NCBI GenBank assembly: GCA_029379385.1
Contig: CM055618.1
Location: 8,194,134 to 8,258,133 of the forward strand
DNA length: 64,000 bases
Direction of reading: 5' to 3'
DNA from: Quillaja saponaria
Taxonomy: Eukaryota; Streptophyta; Magnoliopsida; Fabales; Quillajaceae
The notes beneath the pieces were generated by a model. It was not told the origin of the DNA. It did not search any database and saw only the letters and a list, made by a program, of their open reading frames with translations. The position numbers and the translations under genes were made by a program. Positions 36,901 to 47,519 of the stretch are shown piece after piece. Position 1 is the first letter of the stretch. Every line of letters starts with the position of its first letter.

Positions 36901-39062
36901 TTACCAAACCAGTTCCAAACGTCTCCAATCAAAATCTTGTATCGTTCTAATTTTTTGAACAACAAGTCCATTGGCATAGCTGAAGGATCTCGAATCCGTA
37001 TGTCCGAAGTGTTTAGCTCAGGCAAACAATTTAGCTCTCTAAGATTGGCATTAATGTCTTCAGAATTGGCTTCTTCACTCTCCCAACCAGAAAAACTGTT
37101 TTCCATATTCAACTCTTCTAATTTTTTGAAGTTTGACAAGACATTAGGAGGAATAACTTCTAGTTTTGAACAGTTTCCCAAATCCAACAACTGAAGCTGG
37201 GTTAGCTGCCCTATTGCACGAGGCAACTGCTTGATGTCAGTGGCTAGAAGGCTTAGAACTTTTAAGTTTTTCAGCTCACCAATCATGGCTGTGTCTTCTA
37301 GCTGGCATTGATCTAAACACAACGTCTGAAGATTTGTCAAGAGAGTAATTGAGGAGGGTACGTGTGAGAAACACATTTTAGTTTAATCCATTACCTTGAG
37401 ACCTGACATTCCTTCAAAAAAATTATCTGGAATCGTGAAAGAAAATTCATTGTTGGCGAAACAAAAAAACTCAAGGCTAGGAAAATCCATACCCTCTGGA
37501 AGTCTTCCAATATTACTGAGTCTTAAAGAAATTGATGTGTAGATTCTCAATTGATACTTTTCAGGCCAATCATTTAGTTTGTCAAATCTCACAACAAATG
37601 CATAATGAAGGTTGGATGCTATTGTCATGGCAACATCACGAACAACATCGTGCATTGTGAACCGATCACTAGAATAACCGTCTTGCAACAGACATGTGGC
37701 CTTTAGCTTATTTATCAAGGCATGTAATCTGTCTCGAGCAGCTTCAATTGTATAGATGTCCCTGAACAATCCCAATCCCACAGAATATTTCAACATGTCT
37801 GTAAACTAAATAGTGTAATCCATCTCCGTATCGCTAAGCAAGAAAATATTCTTCAGTTCCTCGCTTTCTAAATAATCGAAACTTAACTTTATTGAGGAAT
37901 CCACAACTTCTTGCATTTGGCTAATGTTTCTAAAGGCAGGCCTCTTCAGTTGTCATAATGCATCTCTCCACTCAAATAAACTCTTGTTTCTTAATGCCTT
38001 TCCAACTGTTACAAGTGCTATAGGCAATCCAGCACATTTTTCGGCAACTTCAGTTGCTGTAAATAGAAGTTCGGAATTTTCCATTAAATCTTGATCAAGT
38101 CCAGCCATCTCCTTAAATAATTCCAAATCTTCTTCTTCAGGCAAAACTCCTAACAAGAAATCTTTTCGAGTAACCATTTGATTGGACAACACCTCTTCCC
38201 TCCTTGAAGTTAGTAAGACCTTGCATCCCTCGTGATCACCACCAAAAGGAATTCCTATTTTTCTCAAATCAATCCCCTCCCAAAGATCATCCAGTATCTC
38301 AAGTACATTCTTCTCCTGCTTCAGCCTCTCATGTAATCGAGCTGCTCTTACAAATTCACTTGCTTCTTCAAATTTCATTCCCAATATATCAGCAATTTCC
38401 TTTTGAATCTTATGCACATCTTGTTTTTGTGTCACAATTGTCATAGCCACCATGTCAACTAACTTGACTTCTTGAGCTTTCCTGGCAATATCTTTGACTA
38501 GAGTTGTTTTACCCAGTCCTCCTAACCCGTACACTCCAATCATATTCGCATTTGAATCTTTCAGTGCCTCCAGAATCTCATTTAAAATCTTTTCCCTTGA
38601 CTCGAAAGCCTTGTAACGTGCAGGAGTTGATGCTGTCTCAATCCAACTTGGAATTGGGAGAAAAGAAATTTATTACCGAAGTTCTTTTCCTCTTGGATTT
38701 CAACAATATTCATTGCCATCTTTTTTGCTATTCTGCTGATGGCGTGACCATAAATTAGGGCGACACAAATTGTTACATCCTGCTCTTGCATGTCGTACAT
38801 TTCCTTGAAAATCTTTCACCTCTTCCGATATCTCGTTCACTGTTCTTAGCCAGTTGAGGACACCTCTTTCAATTTCTTCTCCGTTATTTCTGGCGGCATC
38901 AACTAAATGTTGCACGCTTTCTTTGACTTCCTCAAGCTTCTCAAACTTCTTGCTTAACTCATTGAGGTTGCTTTTGTAGCAGAACAAATAGCCCAACTGT
39001 CGTCCAATTGGTGATATCGTATATTCTGCCACTTTTGCAACAATTGTAATAGCAACCTCCAT
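33989..39062 (-). pseudogene. CC-NB-LRR disease-resistance gene (RPS2/At4g27190-like), pseudogene E
   Basis: This is the only copy with all CNL domains. Exons are 36267-39062, 35775-36037, 34882-35626 and a decayed last exon 33989-~34807. The start is ATG 39060-39062 (MEVAITIVAKVAEYTISPIG), just after a CTATAG acceptor of a 5'-UTR intron. A coiled-coil domain (QHLVDAARNNGEEIERGVLN) is followed by the P-loop GLGGLGKTT, kinase-2 LEILDDLW, RNBS-B KVLLTSR, GLPIAL and MHDVVRD, then LRRs. In the family ATP/ADP exchange in NB-ARC switches the receptor on. Breaks: two opposite shifts in the CC-NB linker (near 38735 and 38675); stops TGA 37953-37955, TAG 37806-37808 and TAA 37383-37385; shifts near 36600, 36490 and 35565; a stop near 34587. 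The last-exon acceptor AG is also lost. Confidence 0.93.
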
Positions 39063-39381
39063 TCTGTTGTTCACCTATAGTGGAAATAAATCCAAAAATA
39101 AGACACTCGAACGAGAAATCATGCACTAAATCCAGCAAAACGAAAAGCATGTTTGAATAAATTACAAATATTAGATTAACATCCCCTGACAAAATGAATT
39201 ACTTATCTTGCCTTATCTGTTTGCTCCCTGGTTACCAATAATATTTCTTTTGAAAAATAAAATATAAATTAGTTCCTCACTTCGTTTTACTTTGTAGACT
39301 AAATTCTAGCTCGGACATCAGTCTGATTTTTCTAGTCACTTATTCCAATCATAATTAGGTCATAAAAAGCAAGCCTTTCCG
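39063..39381. other. 5' flank of NB-LRR pseudogene E
   Basis: This is the upstream side of gene E. It includes the probable end of a 5'-UTR intron (CTATAG at about 39075-39080) and ends at the copia-4 LTR. No promoter motif was identified. Confidence 0.4.
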
Positions 39382-39707
39382 TGTTTAGAATTTCCTAGAC
39401 AATTGTAATGTTTCATTTGTCTAAAATTGCCTAGACAAATAACTTAGGATGGTTAATTAGCTCACAATGAGCTATGTCGGCCATAGAAAATTCAAGCAAG
39501 TCTTGATATGACGGTTAAGCGTGCCTATAAAGAGGCAATGAAAGCATAATGTATGTTAAGCAAGCAAAGCCAAAAATCACAAGTTTCTTGTATATTTCTC
39601 CTAGGTCAATAAAACTATTTATTCTTTAAGTCTTTGTGTCGTTCATATTTCCTTCAAATCTCTAATAATAAACAATTCTAACTAGATTCCAAATTAATCA
39701 CCCAACA
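39382..39707 (+). repeat. Copia-4 left LTR
   Basis: It starts TGTTTAGAATTTCC and ends about AATCACCCAACA, with a TATA-like CTATAAAGAG near 39524. It matches about 115 bp at 46282-46396. Confidence 0.7.
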
Positions 39708-40787
39708 AATTCTCATGTACCTGAAAACTATGTCTATTAATGGAGTATTAAAATGAAGAAATATTTTATGTCTCCATGAAGGATTAATAACTATTCCACA
39801 TTATAGAATTACCCTCACAAATACTCAAGACGAGAAATGAGAAATTAAACAGAGAGGAGCAAAAGGAATCACATGTCTTGTATGTCATCCAACAAGCTTT
39901 GATTGATAATATATTTTCCCAAAAATTATTAGAACCACTATGGCAAAAGCAGAGTGGCAAATGTTGATTGAGAAATTTTAAGGTACTGGCATGGTACTTA
40001 GTAAAATATAATATCTAAGAATGGGCTTCGAAAATCTTAAAATGAAAAGTTTGGAGACATTGAAGGATTTTTTTTAATCCTAGAATTAAAGGAATAGTGA
40101 ATGAAATGAGAACATATGGAGATGATAATTCTGATATGAAGCTTATACAAATAAAATATTAATTTCTATTACTAAAAAAGTTAGATGATATTGTTGCCAC
40201 AATAAAGTCAAAGATAAGATCTCAAAAATCTAAATATAACAGAGGAGTTACAATAAAAAATATAAAAAAAGAGTAGAAAGGAAGCCAAAACATCCTCCAT
40301 ATAAAATTTGTAAAACCAAAAAATCACTTGGAGAAAACTTGTTGAAATCACGGGAGGCCGTAATGTTGCTATTGCTAAGGTTCGAGCATCTGGAGAAAGA
40401 TTGTCATAACAAAACAATCATTGTGCAAGCTACTCTAAAGATCAAGTTGATATGGAACATGTAGATGTAGAAATTACATTTTACATGTGCCACGATGTAG
40501 TTGAGAATAGTGATCTTACATGGTCTCGCAGACAATGAATGTAGCATGCAATCACATGACACCAAACAAGTGTTTTATCAGAGCTCAAAATAACATACAA
40601 ATTAACTATTAAATTGGGAGAAGTTCATTGTAACAATGTGACGAGAAAAGGCATGAATGTTGTCGAGACTAAAAGAGGTAGGAAATTCATTGAAGATGTC
40701 CTCTTAGTTCCAGTTTTGCATACAATCTACTAAGTGTAAGCCAATGATGGAACATAACCACACTCTATACTTCGAAGGAGATACTTG

Positions 40788-41031
40788 TGTTGAATATAAG
40801 AAGAATGTATATTCAGATTATTTTCAATATACAAGAGGGAGCCTCTATTTATAGGCTAAAATGTTTAACCTAACATAGTGAACCTAGACTAAATATCAAC
40901 TAAATACGTAATAGAAATTACACAGAAATAAGGAAAACTATAAATAAGGAAGGAAACTATAAATAAGGAAGGAAACTATAAATAAAGAAATTTGACCCAC
41001 TAATTAAGCTGCCTGTATTTACACTTTAACA
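40788..41031 (-). repeat. Copia-3 left (3') LTR, 244 bp
   Basis: TGTTGAATATAAGAAG ... TTTACACTTTAACA. It contains three tandem copies of the GGAAGGAAACTATAAATAA-type unit near 40935-40985, where the right LTR has fewer. Confidence 0.92.
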
Positions 41032-41059
41032 CTCCCCCTCAAGTTGGAGCATAAAGATT

Positions 41060-42960
41060 ATATGTTCTAAGCTTGTTGCATAGATATCACAATCAGTTTC
41101 CTGTCAAAGATTTTGTGAATAAGTCTGCTAACTAATCTTCTGATTTTGCATATGTAGTCTTGATTGTATTATCCATAAGCTTCTCACGAACGAAATGACA
41201 ATCAACTTCTATATGTTTTGTTCGTTCATGAAAGACTAGATTTGATGCAATATGTAATGCATCTTGATTATCACATACTAACTCCATAGGCTGTGAGTGC
41301 TGAAATCCAAGTTCGTCTAATAGATTTTTCAGCCAAACTAACTCAGCAGTGGTATGAATCATTGCCCTATATTCAGATTCAGCACTAGATCTTGCAACAA
41401 CAGTCTGCTTTTTACTTTTCCATGAAACAAGATTTCCACCCAGAAATATACAGTATCCTATAGTAAATATTCTATCAAATTGAGAGCTTGCCTAATCAGC
41501 ATCGCTATAACCTTGAACTGGAGTAGAATTATGTTTATGGACTAATGTATGACCACGACCATGTCCTCGAACTAGAGAATGCCCATGATTCTTATATAAT
41601 AATTCATTTTCAGGTGCAGTTTTAAGGTATCTTAGGATACGAATAACAGCATTCCAATGAGATGTTCGAGGTTGAGAAATAAATTGGCTAACCATACTAG
41701 TTGCAAAAGCAATATCTGGTCTAGTGACTGTGAGATAATTCAGCTTACCAACAAGACGTCTATATTGCTCAGGATTAGTCAGTAGCTCCTCCTCATCTGG
41801 TGCAAATTTAGTGTTGGGATCCATAAGAGTATCTACAAGTTTGGAATCCAACATATCTATATTACTCAAGACATCTAGACAATACTTTCTTTGAGAAAGA
41901 CAAATACCCAATTGTGATCTTGCAACCTTAATGCCCAAGAAGTATTTTAGTTGTCCTAAGTCTTTAGTTTGAAACTTAGACTGTAGGAATGATTTCAATT
42001 GCTGAATCCCATGATTATCATCACCTGTAATCACAATATCATTCACATATACAATTAAAAGAATTATGCAATTAGGTGTATGTTTATAGAAAACTGAGTG
42101 ATCAACAATACACCTCTGAAGGCCAAAACTAAGAACAACTTCACATAATCTACCAAACCAAGCTCTAGGAGATTGCTTTAAGCCATATAGAGACTTTTTC
42201 AATCGACACACCATACCGGACTCCCCCTGAGCAACAAAACTAGGTGGTTGCTCCATAAAGACTTCTTCATCAAGGTCACCATGTAAGAAAGCATTTTTGA
42301 TGTCCAATTGATAGAGTGGCCAATCAAAAATAGTAGCTAAAGATATAAATACCCTAACAGATGTAATTTTAGCTACGGGAGAGAAAACTTCTGAATAATC
42401 CACACCATAGACCTGAGTGTAGCCTTTTGCTACCAATCTAGCCTTTAAGCAATCAACAGAACTATCAGGATGAACTTTTACAGTGTATACCCATTTACAG
42501 GTAACAGTGAATTTTCCAGAAGGTAAAGAGACCAGTTCCCAAGTACTATTAGTATGTAAAGAGTTCATTTCATCAATCATGGCCTTCTGCCACCCGGGAT
42601 GAGCAAGAGCATCACTAATGGACTTTGGAACAGAAATAGAAGACAAAGAGGAGACAAATGCATAATAGGGTGAAGATAAACGATGATAACTCAAAAAAGT
42701 ATAAATAGAATAAGGATTATGAGTTGAACGAGTACCTCTTCGTAAAATAGGTGGTGAAACAGGATTCGAGGCACGGGAAGGTGTTGGGACAAAAGGTGAG
42801 TCATCAGGTACATCAACAGTGTTTGCTGGAAGATCAGGCAGTGGTGCAGATGATACATAGTCATTTAGTCCAAGATAAGGAACCGGAAGAGCCTCAGAGA
42901 TAGAAGGTGACTCGGGAATAGTCGAGGGAAAGAATGAAGATTCCTAAAAAAATGTAACAT
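41060..42960 (-). pseudogene. Copia-3 reverse transcriptase and RNase H
   Basis: A 400-residue open frame (41492-42694) carries the RT: ALAHPGWQKAMIDEMNSLHT, TWELVSLPSGK, ARLVAKGYTQVYGVDYSEVF, LDIKNAFLHGDLDEEVFMEQ and LYGLKQSPRAW. The catalytic box reads VYVNDIVITG where the family has YVDD, so the second metal-binding Asp is Asn. LNYLTVTRPDIAFA and LRYLKTAPE follow. RNase H continues past a stop near 41492 with SSAESEYRAM, LVCDNQDALHIASNLVFHER and TKHIEVDCHFVREK (41132-41362), then LADLFTKSL before the polypurine tract. Domain order and length are otherwise complete. Confidence 0.9.
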
Positions 42961-43069
42961 CAACGAAGATAAAGTAATGATTCTTATATGGACAGTAACA
43001 TTTATACCCTTTTTGAAGGCGAGAATAACCCAAGAAGATGCACTTAAATGATTTGGAAGAGAATTTATT

Positions 43070-44250
43070 CTATCCAGGGGTTAGATCATGAACAAAACAA
43101 ATGCAACCAAAGATACGAAGCGGAAGTGAATATAAGGGATGATTAGGAAAGATGATAGAATATGGAATTTTGTTATGCAATGTAGAAGATGGCATGCGAT
43201 TAATAAGGGAGCATGCAGTAAGTACAACATCACCCCAAAACCGAAGTGGAACATGACCATGAAGTAATAGAGTGCGAGCTATTTCAATTAAATATATGTT
43301 TTTGCACTCAGCAACTCCATTTTGTTGAGGGGTGTGAGAACAAGATGATTGATGCAGCATACCTTGAGATGTCATAAATTGCTGAAATGATGCAAAAAAA
43401 TATTCACGTGCATTATCACTCCGCAAAATACGAAAAGAAACACCAAATTGTGTTTTAATTTCAGCACAAAACTGTTGGAATATAAAAAATAACTCAGAAC
43501 GATTTTTCATTAAAAATAACCACGTGCAACGAGCATAGTCATCAATAAAGGTTACGAAATACTGAAATCTCAAAGATGAACTAACACGATTAGGACCTTA
43601 AACATCAGTATGAACAAGATGAAAGGGAGACTCTGCTCTAAAACGACTATGCTTTGGAAACGAAGCACGTGTGTGCTTGCCAAGCTGACACGATTCACAA
43701 TTTAAAGATGACAGAGATGACAAACGAGGAACCATCTTATGAAGCTTAGATAGACTAGGATGACCCAATCGATTATGAATGAGAATAGGTGATACATCTG
43801 TAGAGCAAGCCACTGAAGATGTAGGTAGTGTGGTAAGATGGTAAAGGCCCTGTGACTCACGCCCTGTGCCAATCGTTCATCCCGTACGTCGGTCTTGTAT
43901 AGTAAAAGAATCATTAATGAAAGTAACAGAACAATTGAGAGAACGAGTCAATTGACCAATAGAAATCAGACTGAATGAACATTCAGGGACATAAAGAACA
44001 GATTCTAAAGGCAAAGAAGATAATGGTGTAGCTTGACCTATACCTTTAGCAATGGCTGTGGAGCCATCAACTATAATGATAGTGGAAAGTGATGATGGAT
44101 TACTAATACTAGAAAAAAGTTTTGGATTACCAGATATGTGATTAGAGGCATCAGAATCAAGAATCCAAGTGTCAGAAGGGGTCTGAGAGAGGTAAGCGAC
44201 AAAATTACCATGTGAAGATTGCTGGGTAGCTTGATACTATATGAACTTAT
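43070..44250 (-). pseudogene. Copia-3 protease, pre-integrase and integrase
   Basis: The protease region (near 44100-44240) reads WILDSDASNHISGNPKLF, with the active-site DSG changed to DSD. Pre-integrase sequence (PLSSLPLESVLYVPECSFSL, LISIGQ) runs to a zinc-binding part, HNRLGHPSLSKL...CESCQLGKHTR (43598-43813). After one stop the integrase core (43070-43573) has FIDDYARCTWLFLMKNRSEL, RSDNAREY and HTPQQNGVAECKN, then WGDVVLTACSLINRMPSSTL and LRIFGC. The DDE residues are present, although the usual GVAERK is GVAECK. Stops lie near 43858, 43598 and 43070. The word choice is that of the common RIRE/Tork-like plant copia polyprotein. Confidence 0.85.
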
Positions 44251-44482
44251 CATATTCAGTAGCTGATAATGAGACATTAATAGGCTTGTCTTTAGATGAT
44301 GAAACTTCAAGTGAATTGGCTGATTGAACAATGTTAGTTGTAGTAATAATAGGGGATTCAGAAAACAAAGAGATAAAAGTACTAGGTTTTGACATACTGA
44401 TTTCAGATTTTTCAGAAGTAGACATACCGATGAACAATACCCCTGATGAACAATACTCCCGATGAACAATAATTGTACTGTT

Positions 44483-44612
44483 GGAATGAAACGCAGCAAT
44501 AGAGAGACATGCTGGAATGAAACGTAGCAGCAATAGAGAGACACGCTAGAATGAAACGCAATAGCAATAGAGAGACACGCTGGAATGAAATGCAACAATA
44601 GAGAGACACGCT
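44483..44612. repeat. Four-unit minisatellite inside copia-3 leader
   Basis: Units 44483-44513 (31 bp), 44514-44547 (34), 44548-44581 (34) and 44582-44612 (31) share GGAATGAAACG...CAATAGAGAGACACGCT. A shorter GATGAACAATAC triplicate precedes it (about 44428-44472). It occupies the place where gag would start, and gives rise to meaningless long frames on the minus strand. Confidence 0.95.
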
Positions 44613-44701
44613 GAAAACAAACACAGCGGAAAATAAAAATTAGGGTTTTTTTCAAGGAAAAATAAAAATTAGGATTTTTTTCTCCATAAGCTCTGATATC
44701 A

Positions 44702-44926
44702 TGTTGAATATAAGAATAATGTATATTCAGATGATTTTCAATATACAAGAGGGAGTCTCTATTTATAGGCTAAAGTGTTTAACCTAACATAGTAAACCTA
44801 GACTAAATATCAACCAAATACGTAATAGAAATTACACAAAAATAAGAAAATTATAAATAAGGAAGGAAACTATAAATAAGGAAATTTGATCCACTAATTA
44901 AGCTGCTTTATATTTACACTCTCACA
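44702..44926 (-). repeat. Copia-3 right (5') LTR, 225 bp
   Basis: TGTTGAATATAAGAAT ... TTTACACTCTCACA, next to the GATATCAGAGC primer site. It is shorter than its partner mainly by one repeat of the CTATAAATAAGGAAGGAAA unit. Confidence 0.92.
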
Positions 44927-46281
44927 GCTTGCACAATATATAATAAAATTTGATAAGTCTTGAGATAACCCGAATCAAGATGAGAAATAGAAATTTTCCT
45001 CTCCAGTGGAAGTATGCTTCGAATACAATTATGAAAGCTCAAAATTGTGATTCATGATTGTGCCATGAGAGATTTGCATATTTTAATTTTTTAGGTTGAA
45101 GACTCCTTTCACAAGAGTATGATTAGATTTCCAAGCATAAATGAAGTGGAATGTCTTTGCGAAGGATGTACTTCGTGAAACAACGAAGGTAATTATTGTT
45201 TCCGTTTTCTTTAGAAAATACATGGAGGTGTAGCAAATTGCTGGAACTTGTGCAAAAGGATGTATGTGGTCCCTCCTACACCGAGCCAGAACATGTATTT
45301 GTATTCTCTTCATTGATTATTATTCTAGAATGACATGGGTGTATTTTGTGCTAGAAAAGTCTGAAGTGTTCAAGATATTTAGAATATTCATGAATTTCAT
45401 GGAGAAAAAAGTGGTTGCAAAATCAAGATGTTAAGGAGTGATAGAGGTATCAAATATACCTCTAATGAATTCAGCAACTTATATGAAAATTAAAGGGTTG
45501 ACAAGATCAATTCTAAGTAATAAAGGCATATAAATTTTTGGGTAAAAGCAGTATACACCATAGTCAATCTACCAAATAGGTGTCCAACTAAAATGGTGTA
45601 AGATAAAATGCCATTCGAAATTAGGAGCGGAAGAAACCTTTCAGCAAAACATTCTTTGACTGCATATGCTATATTCACATTCTTAATAAAAAAATAAAAA
45701 AAGAAACAACCTTGATGATAAAAGCGACAAACGAATATTTAAGGGCTATAGCTCTCAATCAAAGAGCTATTGAATTTATAATCTAAATACAAAGAAGCTG
45801 GACAATTAGTCTAGATGTGGAATTCGGCAAACATGCTTTGCGGAACTAGAATGAAGAAAACGTGGAGAGAGAAAATATCATAAAAAAAAAAGACTCAAAA
45901 GACACCATCTCAAATACAAGATCTTGTGGAAAATAATGAAGCCACTACAACTCCTCCAGTGTGACCAAGATCTTATTCTGAATATAACTCCAGCTTAGAA
46001 TCACCTCCAAGAAAAACGAGGTCGATTACTGAAATCTATGAAATTTGCAATTATGCTACATTGGAGCATGAAAGTTTCAAAGCAAGAAGTATGGTGGAAT
46101 ACTATGAAAAAGAACTAAAGAAGTCAAGCTCAAATACTATAAAATGTAGGAGCAAGTTGTCGACATTTTTACTAAAGCACTACAACGAGCAAAGTTCGTG
46201 TGGATATGAAAATTATTCAGAATATCAGAGAAAACACATTAAGAGGAATTAATGTTAATATAATGTACTTTCTAGAAACTA

Positions 46282-46396
46282 AGTTTAGAATTTTCTAGAC
46301 AATTGTACTGATTAAGTCGGTTGTCTAGAATTGCCTAGACAGTTAACTCAGAATAGTAAGCTCATGAGCTATGTCGGGCTTAGAAAACTCAAGAAG
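46282..46396 (+). repeat. Copia-4 right LTR, truncated
   Basis: Similar to the start of the left LTR (TTTAGAATTTTCTAGACAAT through GAGCTATGTCGG); similarity fades after about 46396. The rest of the LTR is lost. Confidence 0.7.
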
Positions 46397-47224
46397 CACA
46401 TTACTTGGGATGTGTTAACTTGTTGAAAGAAACAATTTGCAATTTAGATCAAGGTGTGGCGTGATGCACAAGCCTGCGTTTCTAGGTACAAGTTTTGAAA
46501 ATTAGGTGTTGAGGGTTAATATATGTCCATTTCACCACCTGGGAGTACTGACGCATTTGTGTGGATGAGTAAAACTTGAAGAAAAAATTAATTTGCAATT
46601 TCGATCAAACGTGTGTTTACAAATGTGTGTATCTAGTTAAAAGCTTTATTTTCTTATTGCGTTTTATGCTCACATGTATTTTAATTTTCAAACTAAAACT
46701 TATAACTTACCTATTTGACTTATTACAGCCTATTGCTCATTCATCGCTCGCTTCATAATCACATAATAGCCAACTGAATGATGAGCATGAGTATTACAAT
46801 CCATGTCTAGCTTGAAGTTGCATAATGTTACTATTTATTTAGCATTGAACAATATAAATTTAGATTTTGTTTGAATTGTATATGTAGAATGGTATTTGTT
46901 AAATGAATTATTATTTTTCACAAATTTGAGGATCTACTTTGACACGAAAAACAAAAGATATCCAAGTTTTAGGAAAAAATAAAGCAAACTAACTGCATTA
47001 TTTGCGACTACATTGTAACTATATGCAAAAGCATCATTTAAATGTTGATAACTCTAAAAAAATTATAGTTATTAGTGTTCACTTATTTGCATCTATCCTA
47101 CCATTGCATATAATTATATCATTAGCGTCCATTTCTCAGCGATAATATTTGCAATCGCAGATACTTATCAGCGAATTTTTTTTTTTTTAATATGTTTCAC
47201 CTTGATAATATTATATAATATTAG
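46397..47224. other. Intergenic stretch, no gene seen
   Basis: AT-rich spacer between copia-4 and the gypsy element, with phrases such as TTGCATCTATCC and CAATCGCAGATACTTATCAG. No delimited element was found. Confidence 0.45.
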
Positions 47225-47496
47225 TGTGTTAGGCAATTTTAATTTAGTAAGGGTATTTCAGTGTGTTAGGTAATTTAATTTCCTTTGTATTCCTGTTATC
47301 TATTGTATTAGGTAACACTACCTACGTGGCTAACTAACTATCCGTTAGAATGCATACTCATAGGCTGCTTATAGTTAGCTCTTTGGCATGATTGTAGTTG
47401 TTGAATTCTGTTATACAAATCTTCTTTACTTAATTCTCTCTGCAGTTCTCTTCCTTCTTTCTCTATTACATCCTTGTAATCTAAAAGTAGCTATCA
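47225..47496 (+). repeat. Gypsy 5' LTR
   Basis: It begins TGTGTTAGGCAATTTTAATT and ends near CTATCA before the primer site. The first ~40 bp recur at 51837-51876. A second TGTGTTAGGTAATTT lies 37 bp into the LTR, so the true start could be either. Confidence 0.75.
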
Positions 47497-47519
47497 ACTA
47501 GTATCAGAGGTAGGTTCTT

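Larger units (their letters stand above)
40788..44926 (-). mobile_element. Copia-3: minus-strand copia element nested in copia-4
   Basis: The two LTRs (40788-41031 and 44702-44926) are nearly identical over their length apart from a few indels. The primer site GATATCAGAGC lies beside the right LTR (about 44688-44700) and a polypurine tract CTTGAGGGGGAG (minus strand) at 41032-41043. Target duplications are ACTTG (40783-40787) and GCTTG (44927-44931), differing at one base. The host element's frame reads across the site. Pol is mostly continuous, but Gag is almost absent: protease begins only about 480 bp after the LTR, and that interval holds a 31-34 bp tandem repeat. The copy carries changed catalytic residues in protease and RT (see below), so it was probably moved by helper proteins or decayed after insertion. 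Confidence 0.93.
39382..46396 (+). mobile_element. Copia-4: old plus-strand copia element, interrupted by copia-3
   Basis: A degraded plus-strand copia element has its left LTR at 39382-39707 and a truncated right LTR at about 46282-46396; both contain TTTAGAATTT(C/T)CTAGACAATTGTA. Gag traces (ENLKMKSLETLKD, LDDIVATI) lie at about 40020-40220, and a zinc-knuckle and protease region at about 40330-40780. Integrase traces (YYSRMTWVYFVLEKSEVFKI, TSNEFSN-like) lie at about 45310-45480. The text is the same family as copia-2: the part just before copia-3 reads YFEGDTC and the part just after continues TIYNK, as in copia-2 (HFKGDTCTIYDK). Stops are frequent throughout. It contains copia-3 at 40788-44926, so it is older than that element. 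Confidence 0.85.

Noticed and set aside
33989..39062. A functional NB-LRR gene with extra introns skipping the stops
   Set aside because: The stops fall inside conserved codons (after WRDA(L), before MLKY, after VM(D)) with no GT-AG pair that would remove them and keep the frame.
672..39062. One giant NB-LRR gene split by transposons
   Set aside because: The C-terminal EWYW module occurs several times, and A and D duplicate each other; a tandem family explains this better. Not fully excluded.
44071..44748. Long minus-strand open frames rich in SLYCC/HSS repeats
   Set aside because: They are translations of the 31-34 bp minisatellite in the copia-3 leader and change frame with each unit; not a real protein.
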